Below the pieces are notes generated by a model. The model had not been told where the DNA came from. It saw only the letters and a list, made by a program, of their open reading frames with translations, and ran no database searches. From an uncultured beta proteobacterium (GTDB lineage: Bacteria; Pseudomonadota; Gammaproteobacteria; Burkholderiales; Burkholderiaceae_C), in NCBI GenBank assembly GCA_903927495.1, contig CAIYNH010000283.1, positions 1 to 14,404 of the forward strand: DNA of 14,404 nucleotides, read 5' to 3'. Every line of letters starts with the position of its first letter. Positions within the stretch are counted from its first letter, which is position 1. A program made the translations under genes and the position numbers. Below are positions 7,828 to 14,404 of this stretch, piece after piece.

Positions 7828-8199
7828 ATGAAACGGATTTTGATCATTGATGATGCTGCCACGGTACGCATGTACCACCGAAGCATTTTGCAAGAGGCGG
7901 GCTATGAGGTTGAAGAGGCCATCAACGGCATGGAAGCGCTTGAGAAAGCCCTGCAAAGCCAGTTTGATTTGTACTTGGTGGACGTGAATATGCCCAAGCT
8001 CGATGGTTATGGTTTTTTGCGGGAACTGCGTCTTCAGGACATGGCGCAGGCGCCAGCCATCATGATTTCGACCGAAGCCTCGGGCGCTGACCGCCAGCGG
8101 GCCTATGCTGCCGGTGCCAACTTGTACATCGTCAAACCCATTCAGCCAGAGCAGCTGCTGGCGCCAATTGCCCTGCTGCTGGGGGAGTTGAACCCATGA
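7828..8199 (+). CDS. cheY: CheY-like response regulator (first of two in the operon)
   Basis: The 123-residue protein is a single receiver domain. Key residues are D8-D9, the phospho-acceptor D52 in YLVDVNMPKLDG, S81 (a Ser where CheY usually has Thr) and K103 in IVKPI. GGAG at 7816-7819 lies eight bases before ATG 7828. The CheR stop is 5 bases upstream, and the gene overlaps cheA by four bases (ATGA), which indicates coupled translation with the kinase. It is a likely phosphoryl acceptor of this CheA. Whether it acts on a motor, on another output, or as a phosphate sink cannot be told from sequence. Confidence 0.93.
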   Translation: MKRILIIDDAATVRMYHRSILQEAGYEVEEAINGMEALEKALQSQFDLYLVDVNMPKLDGYGFLRELRLQDMAQAPAIMISTEASGADRQRAYAAGANLYIVKPIQPEQLLAPIALLLGELNP

Positions 8200-10946
8200 A
8201 CGCCTTGCTGGAGCAGTTTTTAAGTGAATCCAGAGAAGCCCTTCAGGGCATTGGCGAGAAGCTGATGGCGCTCGAAAACGCCCCGGATGACCAGGAACTG
8301 ATGACGCAACTGTTCCGTCTGGTGCATACCTTGAAGGGCAACAGTGGGCTGTTTGAGTTTCCTGAGATGACCCGAGTGTTGCATGCTGGGGAAGACTTGA
8401 TGGATGCCGTGCGCAATGGGCGGGTTCACTATTCACAAGGTTTGGCCGACTGTCTGCTCGATGCCATGGACTTCGTGGGCATGCTGTGCGACGACGTTGA
8501 GGCTGAACGTCCTACCCCGGGAAGTGTCGCCGGTGACGCGGCTGCGCTGGCGCGCTCATTGCGAGCCCTGATTGGCTCCGACGCTGAGGCTTCCGAAGCA
8601 ACTGATCCTGTGCTCTCCAAGCAGACTCTAGGGCCTGAAGCAGTCAGCGTCAATCCGACTGCTGCGCCGGATCGTGCCTGGCTACTGCGCGTGCCGGAAG
8701 TCGTGCGGCTGGCTGCCTGGCGTGCCGCGCAAACGGCTGCGCCCTTGTTCTGGGTGCGGTATCGGCCGACTGAAGAGTGCTTTTATCAGGGTGAAGACCC
8801 GCTGCATCAGGCTAAGCTGACCCCTGGCTTGTTGTGGGGGGGTATGGCCGCCCGCTCAGACTGGCCGGCGTTGAATGAGCTCGATGCCTACCGTTGCATG
8901 CTCGATTTTGATTTGCTGGTGAGCACCTCGAAAGTGGATATTGAGCAGCATTACCGCTATGTGCCCGATCAGATCGAAATTCTGAACGTCGCTGCCCTGG
9001 CCCTGGTGCTGCCGCAAGGTGACCCCAACGGCGGCCCGGTTTATGAAGATTTTGTGGCCGATGCGCTGGGTTTTCTGGATCGTAACGATCTGGTGGGATT
9101 GGGCCGGGCGGTGCGCAGCATGCTAGAGCTCTCCAGCAGTGCGCTGTGGTTGTCCTCGGATTTGCGCTGGATTGCGGCGCTCATGGAATCGCCGTCGGTG
9201 CATCTGCAAGCGGTGCGCCTGCTGATCGAATCGCTGCGTACTCTGACACCGCCAGATTGGGCTGCAATGCCCATTGATAAAGCACAGGCTGCTCCTAAAA
9301 TAAAAGCAACTAAATACGCTACAGCAGCCCCGGTGGTGCGGCCCATGACTAGCCCCGAGGCACCATTGGACGCGCGCACCCAGGCCATTGCCAATGTGCT
9401 GGAGGTGCAGCGTGAAATTCTCGCGTTGCCTGACGATGCCGCCTGGCTGGCCGGGCGCATCAAGGCGGCGGTGGCCTCATTGGCGGGATGTCTGCGTGCC
9501 AGTGGCCGTGCCGGCGAAGAAGCTGGGCTGACTACAGCGGCCAGTGCGGCCTTGCAGTGCGGCAGCGCAGCGCCCTTGGCGCACTGGTTGGCACTGGCGT
9601 TTCCCGACACGCGAGAGCCTGAAAACTTAAGCTTGCCCCCAAGTGCCCCTGCCAGCGCGCTGCCAAGCGCGCCTGTTGTCACCGCAACGAATGCTACCTT
9701 GGATGTCAGCGAAGCTGCTGATGCCCCCGAGCAGATTGGCCGCATGAACCGTCGTGCAGAAGATGCCAACAGCGCCAAAACGCTCAAAGTTGATCAGGTC
9801 AAGGTGGACCGGTTAATGAACCTGATTGGTGAAATGGTGGTGGCTAAAAACGCAATTCCGTACCTTGCCAACCGGGCCGAAACCGTGTTTGGCGTGCGCG
9901 AGTTGTCGCGGGAGATCAAGGCGCAATACGCGGTGATCAACCGCATCTCTGAAGAAATGCAGGATGCCATCATGCAGGTGCGCATGATGCCGGTGTCGTT
10001 TGTGATGCAACGCTTTCCGCGCCTGGTGCGCGACACCTCTCGCAAACTCGGCAAAGAGGTTAACTTGGTGCTTGAAGGCCAAGAGACCGCTGCCGACAAG
10101 AACATTATTGAGTCACTGGGTGACCCGTTGGTTCACATTGTGCGCAATAGTCTGGATCACGGGCTTGAGATGCCTGAAGTGCGGCTGGAGGCCGGCAAGC
10201 CGCCAATCGGCACTCTAAAAATAATAGCTAAGCAGGAATCTGATCGAGTCATCATCGAGATCATTGACGACGGCAAAGGCATTGACCCGGTGGTCATCAA
10301 GAAAAAAGCCTACCAAAAAGGTCTGATCGACGAGGCCATGCTGGAGCGCATCAGCGACCAGGAAGCTGTCAACTTGGTCTTTGCCGCCGGATTCTCCACT
10401 GCTGAAGTGGTTTCCGATCTGTCAGGCCGCGGGGTCGGCATGGATGTGGTGCGCACTGCGGTGGAACGGGTGAACGGCAGCATTGCGCTGGAGAGCGTCA
10501 AAGGGCAGGGCACACGCCTGCGTTTGTCCTTGCCGCTGTCGATGGCGGTAACCAATGTGATGACGATCGCCTCTGACGGCCAGATGTTTGGCGTGCCGAT
10601 GGATATGGTGGTGGAGACCGTGCGCGTGCCGATCGTCAATGTGCGCACCATCAAACGGCGTCAGGCCACCGTGCTGCGCGGTCGCATCGTGCCCTTGATG
10701 TCACTCAATTCGTTACTGGGCCTGGCCGCGCCGCAGCTGTCCAATGATGATGATGAGATGGCGGCTCTGGTGGTGCGTGTGGGTGAAGAGACTGTTGGCT
10801 TGTTGGTTGATGAATTTCATGGCACTGCCGACATCATTTTGAAACCTCTGGGTGGTGTGCTTGGGCACTTGAAAACCTATTCCGGATCGGCGCTGATGGG
10901 TGACGGATCAGTGCTGATGGTGCTTAACCTCAAGGAGATGTTTTGA
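8196..10946 (+). CDS. cheA: chemotaxis histidine kinase CheA with an enlarged central region
   Basis: The 916-residue kinase phosphorylates the operon's receivers and CheB. The N-terminal HPt domain (about 1-105) has the phospho-accepting H44 in VHTLKGNS. Residues 160-350 form a folded region (WVRYRPTEECFYQGEDP, FRC-like AYRCMLDF, YRYVPDQIEILNV) in place of a recognisable enterobacterial P2 domain. It is followed by a helical stretch (390-470) and a Pro/Ala-rich linker to about 525. The P3 dimerisation helices (about 528-595) contain KVDRLMNLIGEMVV. The P4 ATPase has the N box HIVRNSLDHGLE, G1 DDGKGI (691-696), F box FSTAE (733-737) and G2 GRGVGMDVV (744-752). The C-terminal P5 CheW-like domain covers 780-916. 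It is longer than typical CheA (about 650). Two AT-rich rare-codon islands lie at residues 364-378 and 672-681. Confidence 0.96.
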   Translation: MNALLEQFLSESREALQGIGEKLMALENAPDDQELMTQLFRLVHTLKGNSGLFEFPEMTRVLHAGEDLMDAVRNGRVHYSQGLADCLLDAMDFVGMLCDDVEAERPTPGSVAGDAAALARSLRALIGSDAEASEATDPVLSKQTLGPEAVSVNPTAAPDRAWLLRVPEVVRLAAWRAAQTAAPLFWVRYRPTEECFYQGEDPLHQAKLTPGLLWGGMAARSDWPALNELDAYRCMLDFDLLVSTSKVDIEQHYRYVPDQIEILNVAALALVLPQGDPNGGPVYEDFVADALGFLDRNDLVGLGRAVRSMLELSSSALWLSSDLRWIAALMESPSVHLQAVRLLIESLRTLTPPDWAAMPIDKAQAAPKIKATKYATAAPVVRPMTSPEAPLDARTQAIANVLEVQREILALPDDAAWLAGRIKAAVASLAGCLRASGRAGEEAGLTTAASAALQCGSAAPLAHWLALAFPDTREPENLSLPPSAPASALPSAPVVTATNATLDVSEAADAPEQIGRMNRRAEDANSAKTLKVDQVKVDRLMNLIGEMVVAKNAIPYLANRAETVFGVRELSREIKAQYAVINRISEEMQDAIMQVRMMPVSFVMQRFPRLVRDTSRKLGKEVNLVLEGQETAADKNIIESLGDPLVHIVRNSLDHGLEMPEVRLEAGKPPIGTLKIIAKQESDRVIIEIIDDGKGIDPVVIKKKAYQKGLIDEAMLERISDQEAVNLVFAAGFSTAEVVSDLSGRGVGMDVVRTAVERVNGSIALESVKGQGTRLRLSLPLSMAVTNVMTIASDGQMFGVPMDMVVETVRVPIVNVRTIKRRQATVLRGRIVPLMSLNSLLGLAAPQLSNDDDEMAALVVRVGEETVGLLVDEFHGTADIILKPLGGVLGHLKTYSGSALMGDGSVLMVLNLKEMF
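9287..9329. repeat. 43-base AT-rich element with 7-base terminal inverted repeats inside cheA
   Basis: GGCTGCT (9287-9293) and AGCAGCC (9323-9329) are perfect inverted repeats. They flank a 29-base AT-rich core (CCTAAAATAAAAGC and onward) in an otherwise GC-rich gene. The insert reads through in frame as a linker (APKIKATKYATA) using rare codons such as ATA. It looks like a small inserted repeat unit. AT-rich dispersed repeats with a similar CTAAAA...AGC core occur, to my recollection, in Comamonadaceae genomes. Confidence 0.5.
10211..10236. repeat. second AT-rich island in cheA, related to the 9287 element
   Basis: The bases CTCTAAAAATAATAGCTAAG give the rare codons CTA AAA ATA ATA in a conserved strand of the ATPase domain (residues TLKIIAK). 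The core CT(A)n-TAA-AGC resembles the element at 9291-9306. No flanking inverted repeat is visible here, so the relation may be coincidental. Confidence 0.3.
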
Positions 10947-11188
10947 TGACCATGGAATTCAAAAAAAAGCTGGCGTTGCTCAGTGGCACGGTGGGCGTGG
11001 AAGACGCTGAAAAACTGTTGGAGTGGCTGCAAACCAAACCCGCCGCCAGGGTTGACTTGTCGGCTTGCACGCATATTCACCCGGCCAATATCCAGGTCCT
11101 GCTGGCAGCCGGTACCACCGTCAGCGCCTGGCCAGCCGATGCCGATCTGGCCCGCTGGCTGCAATCGGCGCTGGTATCGAACAAATAG
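10946..11188 (+). CDS. small STAS-like protein
   Basis: The 80-residue protein starts at ATG 10946, sharing one base with the cheA stop (TGATG), nine bases after AGGAG. The sequence has the features of a minimal STAS-type fold: an N-terminal strand (KLALLSGTVGVEDAEKLLEWL), a core strand-loop VDLSACTHIHPANIQVLL carrying Ser at the usual phosphorylation position, and a C-terminal helix (DADLARWLQSAL). STAS proteins act as phospho-switches or anti-sigma antagonists. Small proteins of this look sit beside cheA in some proteobacterial clusters. There is no transmembrane segment or signal peptide. The position between CheA and CheY-2 suggests a role in array assembly or output. The STAS call is moderate, since the domain is short. 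A further ATG at 10952 is less likely as start. Confidence 0.7.
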   Translation: MTMEFKKKLALLSGTVGVEDAEKLLEWLQTKPAARVDLSACTHIHPANIQVLLAAGTTVSAWPADADLARWLQSALVSNK

Positions 11189-11205
11189 AATTTAAGGAGT
11201 TTTTA

Positions 11206-11580
11206 ATGGCTAAAACAATTTTGATCGTCGATGATTCAGCCACCATGACGATGAGCGTGAAATCCACGCTGCAAATGAACGGCTTTGTGGTGCAAACAGC
11301 CGGTGATGGCGTGCAGGCACTGGCCAAGCTCAAGGCTGGCTTGAAGCCTGACCTGATCATCACTGACATCAACATGCCCAACATGGGCGGGCTGGAGTTG
11401 ATCAAGAACGTCAAGGCGCTGCCAGGCTACCGCTTTGTGCCGATTTTGACGCTCACCACCGAAAGCGATTCCAAAAAGCGCGACGAGGGCAAAAAGCTCG
11501 GTGCCACCGGCTGGCTGGTCAAGCCGGTGTCGGGGGTGGATCTGGTCAAGGTCATCAAACAGGTGGTGCCCGGTGCCTGA
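11206..11580 (+). CDS. cheY: CheY-like response regulator (second of two in the operon)
   Basis: The 124-residue receiver has D9-D10, the phospho-acceptor D54 in LIITDINMPNMGG, T84 in ILTLTTES and K106 in WLVKPV. It is closer to canonical CheY than the first receiver in the operon, with DDSATMTMSVK after the first strand. This form is common among CheYs encoded beside cheA in many proteobacteria. A strong AAGGAG (11194-11199) lies six bases before ATG 11206, better than that of most genes here, so it may be made at higher level. It lies 17 bases after the STAS-like gene. It may be the main output receiver, with the other as modulator; that is inference. Confidence 0.94.
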   Translation: MAKTILIVDDSATMTMSVKSTLQMNGFVVQTAGDGVQALAKLKAGLKPDLIITDINMPNMGGLELIKNVKALPGYRFVPILTLTTESDSKKRDEGKKLGATGWLVKPVSGVDLVKVIKQVVPGA

Positions 11581-11616
11581 AATGGCGGGCCAGCCAATCA
11601 CTTTTTGGAGGTGGTG

Positions 11617-12858
11617 ATGTTCAAGTCACAACCCAGAGTTTTTCCGTCTCCACTTGGCATTGCCGCCATTGCCATCACCAGCACTGTGATGGTTTGGCTG
11701 GCGCCATGGCTTCATGAGGTGGTCTTTGCAGGGATGGGAGTGGACTTGCGCTGGCAGGTTGCCTCAGCATTGATGACGGTATTTGCCGCGTCGTCCCTGC
11801 TGGCGCTGGTCTTCAAGTGGTTCTCCAAACGGGAGTCGCTGGATGACGAGTGGCTGATGCTGACGAAGCACATGCCGCGCCAACAGGTGGTGCAAGAGGT
11901 GCGCGAAGTGGCACCTTATCTGGATCTGATGAGCAAGCAGCTTGATGGTGCCGTCAAGGAAACCGAGCACGGTGTGCTGGGCCTTATCACTTCGCTCAAT
12001 GCGATCCATCAGGTGTCTGACCAGCAATTGCGGCGCATCAATGCCTCGGAAGAAAGCGGCTCCGAACTTGCTGCGGCACTGCAGGAAAAGGTCTTGGTGG
12101 ACAAGCAGCTCGGGTTGATCCTGCAAATGTTTGTTGACAAGCAGCAGCAGGACGTGGCGGTGCACCTGGGGCGCATCAAGCGGCTGCAAGAGGTCAAGAG
12201 CCTGAGCACGCTGGTGGCCGATATTTCACAGGTGGCCAAACAAACCAATATTCTGGCCATCAATGCGGCGGTGGAAGCGGCCCGAGCCGGTGATGCCGGT
12301 CGTGGCTTTGCAGTGCTGGCGGCAGAAATCAGGGAGCTGTCGAACCGTACGGCCGGTGCTGCGGTCAACATTTCACTCAAGATCAAGACCGCCACCGAAG
12401 GTATTGACGAAGAGCTGAAAAATGCCACCGATGTAGACGAGCGAAACACGGCCTCTGGCAGCATGCGCCAGGTGATTGCCGACGTGGACGAGATGCAGCA
12501 GCGCTTTTCGGCCGCATCCCAAAGCCTGATGGAGATCATTGAAAGCGTCAAGACCGGGCACCAGGACATTGTGACGGGTCTATCGGAAGCCTTGGGGCAA
12601 ATTCAGTTCCAGGACGTGATTCGCCAGCGCGTGGAGCAGGTGCAAAAAGCACAGCAAGAACTTAATGAACATCTGCAATGCATGGCCGACCAATTGGTGG
12701 ACAAACCCTGGGACCCACAATCCATGGTCACGCTGCGCCAGCGGCTTGAGCAACAGGTGGCCAGCTACGTGATGCAAAGTCAACGCGAAACCCATCAGGC
12801 GGTGACCGGCACAACGTCGACCAAAACCAACGACCGACCCAATATTGAGTTGTTTTAG
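11617..12858 (+). CDS. membrane-anchored methyl-accepting chemotaxis protein without a periplasmic sensor
   Basis: The 413-residue receptor has two hydrophobic segments near the N-terminus (about 12-36 and 47-69), separated by only about ten residues, so there is no ligand-binding domain outside the membrane. The cytoplasmic part includes a short MCP signalling hairpin whose tip is [17 protein letters not shown] (209-225), followed by [18 protein letters not shown]. Towards the C-terminus [16 protein letters not shown] (328-343) is a signature seen in a subgroup of small MCPs. The tail has no xWxxF motif. GGAGG (11607-11611) is five bases before ATG 11617. A TTG at 11605 is in frame but overlaps that site. 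It may sense an intracellular or membrane signal, or anchor the array to the membrane. Confidence 0.92.
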   Translation: MFKSQPRVFPSPLGIAAIAITSTVMVWLAPWLHEVVFAGMGVDLRWQVASALMTVFAASSLLALVFKWFSKRESLDDEWLMLTKHMPRQQVVQEVREVAPYLDLMSKQLDGAVKETEHGVLGLITSLNAIHQVSDQQLRRINASEESGSELAAALQEKVLVDKQLGLILQMFVDKQQQDVAVHLGRIKRLQEVKSLSTLVADISQVAKQTNILAINAAVEAARAGDAGRGFAVLAAEIRELSNRTAGAAVNISLKIKTATEGIDEELKNATDVDERNTASGSMRQVIADVDEMQQRFSAASQSLMEIIESVKTGHQDIVTGLSEALGQIQFQDVIRQRVEQVQKAQQELNEHLQCMADQLVDKPWDPQSMVTLRQRLEQQVASYVMQSQRETHQAVTGTTSTKTNDRPNIELF

Positions 12859-12863
12859 CACCT

Positions 12864-13622
12864 ATGGCACGCACACTGGTCATTAGCAACCGCAAGGGCG
12901 GTTCCGGCAAATCTTCGACCTCAGTCAACGTCGCGGCTGAATTGGCGGCACAGGGACAACGGGTTTTGCTGATTGACTTGGACACCCAAGGCCACTGCGC
13001 TGTTGGTTTGGGTATCAAGCCGGCGCGTGATGCCGCCACCGTGCATGGTTTTCTGGCCGGGCGGAGCAGCTTGCGCCAGGCGCTGGTCGAGTCGGCTTGG
13101 CCGGGGCTGCACCTGATACCGGCGGACCCCTTGTTTGAACACGGCGGGGTTGGTGAGAGTGAGTCCAAGCTGCGCGATGCGCTGGCCGCTGAAGGGCTGC
13201 TGGCTGACTACGACACTATTGTGCTCGACACACCGCCGTCGCTGGACGGCTTGTTGCTCAACGCGCTGTGCGCCGCAGACCGGGTGCTGGTGCCGTTTGT
13301 GCCGCATTACCTCTCGGGCGAAGGCGTACGTCAACTGGCCCGGATTTTGTTCAAGGTGGCCAGCCGTGGTTTGAACGACCGGATCAGAGTGCTGGGTTTT
13401 TTGCCAATCATGATCGACCTGCGCATTGGTCAGCACCGCGAGGTCAACGCCAGCCTGTCACACCAGTTTGGTGCGGCACGTTTGTTGCCGGGCATTCGCA
13501 CCGACATCAAGGTGGCAGAGGCGTTCGCCGTGGGTAAGCCGGTGCGCGAGCATGCGCCCAACAGCCGTGCTGCAGCCGATTACGCTGCGGCCGTAAAGTC
13601 GCTTGAAACCCTTTGGGTTTGA
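12864..13622 (+). CDS. ParA/MinD-family ATPase of the che cluster (probable array-positioning protein)
   Basis: The 252-residue protein is a ParA-type P-loop ATPase. It has the deviant Walker A motif RKGGSGKSS with signature K11 and K16, the Walker A' strand LLIDLDTQGH (35-44) and Walker B IVLDTPPSLDG (119-129). It lacks an N-terminal helix-turn-helix, so it is not a plasmid or chromosome-partition ParA of the type that binds its own promoter, and there is no parB next to it. The start is 5 bases after the MCP stop and 2 bases precede the next gene. ParA homologues in che loci position arrays: PpfA segregates the cytoplasmic cluster of Rhodobacter sphaeroides, and Vibrio ParC places polar arrays. 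That role is inferred here from context. The basic N-terminus of the soluble MCP is a candidate partner. Confidence 0.92.
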   Translation: MARTLVISNRKGGSGKSSTSVNVAAELAAQGQRVLLIDLDTQGHCAVGLGIKPARDAATVHGFLAGRSSLRQALVESAWPGLHLIPADPLFEHGGVGESESKLRDALAAEGLLADYDTIVLDTPPSLDGLLLNALCAADRVLVPFVPHYLSGEGVRQLARILFKVASRGLNDRIRVLGFLPIMIDLRIGQHREVNASLSHQFGAARLLPGIRTDIKVAEAFAVGKPVREHAPNSRAAADYAAAVKSLETLWV

Positions 13623-13624
13623 TC

Positions 13625-14404
13625 ATGAATTTTGCGGATCCTCCCGCTTTGGCATTGGCCATCAAGCGTTGCGAGACCGATCACGTTGAATTGATTGGCT
13701 CGGTTCAGAGCTATGGCATTTTGCTGGCGGTCGATGAAGTTGCCAGGGTGCGCTGGGTCAGCGCCAATCTGGCCGAGGTGTTTGCCATGCAGGCCCAGAC
13801 TGCGCTGGGCCTGCTCGCCAGTGAGGTCCTGGGTGAATTGGCCTGGCGCAGCATAGAAGCTTTGGGGCCGCTGGCGGCCAATCAGTCACCTGTGGGACTG
13901 ACCTTGCCGGTTTCAAGCGCTGTTGGTATTGTTAACAAGCAGGCTTTTGTCCATCGTTGCGAGCTTTTTCTGGTGATCGAACTGGGCTGCGTTGACCCGA
14001 CAGAGCCCGAGCGCCAGCGCAACATGGACAGTACCAGCCGAGTGCTCAATGCCTTATTGGCAGAGACCGCCAGCTTGGCCGTTTATACCGATGTGCTGGT
14101 CGAGCAAGTTCAGTTGCTGACTGGTTTTGACAGGGTCATGGTCTACCGGTTTGATGCGGCCTGGAATGGCGAGGTGATCGCCCAACGCGCCCAACCCATG
14201 ATGCGCTTTGGCCGCGCTAATGTGCCTTTGCCCGTCGGGGCCTTTTTGCAACCCACGGCCGAAGGCGAAGCAGCCCTTCTGGCCAGTGTGAAAGCGGCCG
14301 TAGGCCCTGCCCGCCGTATCATCGACCTGTTCGCAGGTATCGGCACTTTCGGCCTGCCTTTGGCCGAGAACGCCGAAATCCACGCGGTTGAGGGGGATGT
14401 TGCC
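13625..14404 (+). CDS. phytochrome-like photosensor N-terminus, fused in frame to foreign sequence, runs off right edge
   Basis: The frame is open from ATG 13625 to the end of the window (260 codons). Residues 1-188 are phytochrome-like. A PAS-type N-terminus has RCETDHVELIGSVQSYG, in which C16 aligns with the biliverdin-attaching Cys of bacteriophytochromes, while the usual PIHIPG and QPHG motifs are degenerate. The start of the GAF domain has LTGFDRVMVYRFDAAWNGEV. A real phytochrome would continue with the rest of GAF, PHY and an output module. Here the sequence changes after about residue 187 to an unrelated RNA methyltransferase-like part. The gene follows the ParA stop by two bases and so probably belongs to the operon, giving possible light or redox input to the array. 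Chromophore binding is uncertain. Confidence 0.75.
   Translation, partial: MNFADPPALALAIKRCETDHVELIGSVQSYGILLAVDEVARVRWVSANLAEVFAMQAQTALGLLASEVLGELAWRSIEALGPLAANQSPVGLTLPVSSAVGIVNKQAFVHRCELFLVIELGCVDPTEPERQRNMDSTSRVLNALLAETASLAVYTDVLVEQVQLLTGFDRVMVYRFDAAWNGEVIAQRAQPMMRFGRANVPLPVGAFLQPTAEGEAALLASVKAAVGPARRIIDLFAGIGTFGLPLAENAEIHAVEGDVA
14188..14404 (+). other. TrmA/RlmD-type RNA methyltransferase fragment, apparently foreign to the locus
   Basis: From about residue 189 of the last reading frame the translation no longer looks like phytochrome. It contains MMRFGRANVPLPVGAFLQPT and then RRIIDLFAGIGTFGLPLAE followed by HAVEGD, which is the SAM-binding motif I and following strand of class I RNA m5U-type methyltransferases. 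The form with this spacing reminds me of alphaproteobacterial members. It lacks the N-terminal part of that family, and the C-terminus is beyond the edge. The left limit is approximate; an 8-base direct repeat, CGCCCAAC (14179-14186 and 14188-14195), lies at the junction. Confidence 0.65.

Noticed and set aside
11583..11600. Possible hairpin TGGC-N6-GCCA followed by a short T run after cheY-2
   Set aside because: The stem has only four pairs, and the next gene follows 36 bases after the stop with a strong ribosome-binding site. It is not a credible terminator.

Overview
The window is almost entirely one chemosensory (che) gene cluster from a Gram-negative bacterium. The protein sequences, the moderately GC-rich codon use and the arrangement fit a betaproteobacterium of the order Burkholderiales, most likely a Comamonadaceae member such as a Rhodoferax or Polaromonas relative. 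This placement is from sequence recognition only, not from a search.

Layout. At the left edge, on the minus strand, lie the 5' end of a PAS-type sensor (probably a histidine kinase) and, just upstream of it, a NarL/LuxR-family response regulator. A 295-base AT-rich intergenic region (972-1266) separates them from a long plus-strand operon. It holds a TAGGA-N4-TCCTA palindrome, related half-sites and a possible leftward promoter. The plus-strand genes are packed with gaps of a few tens of bases or short overlaps: single-domain response regulator, soluble MCP with two signalling domains, triple-CheW adaptor, CheB, HEAT-repeat protein, CheR, CheY-1, CheA, small STAS-like protein, CheY-2, membrane-anchored MCP without a sensor domain, ParA-like ATPase, and a phytochrome-like photosensor.

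How the genes work together. The set has everything needed for a self-contained chemosensory array: receptors, adaptor, kinase, adaptation enzymes and output receivers. No CheZ, CheD or CheC/CheX is seen. The first receptor has no membrane segment and two complete MCP signalling hairpins spaced exactly 300 residues apart. This resembles the double-signalling-domain receptor DosM of Vibrio cholerae, which stabilises cytoplasmic arrays. The ParA-like ATPase fits a positioning or segregation role, like PpfA for the cytoplasmic cluster of Rhodobacter sphaeroides. The working hypothesis is a cytoplasmic, ParA-positioned array with possible light input and possible membrane anchoring through the second MCP.

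The right end is suspicious. The phytochrome-like reading frame runs in frame into what looks like the C-terminal SAM-binding part of a TrmA/RlmD-type RNA methyltransferase, with the junction near 14179-14200. An assembly or read chimera is the likeliest explanation, so the last ~200 bases should not be trusted as part of this locus. No tRNA, rRNA, CRISPR array, transposase gene or clear terminator was seen.
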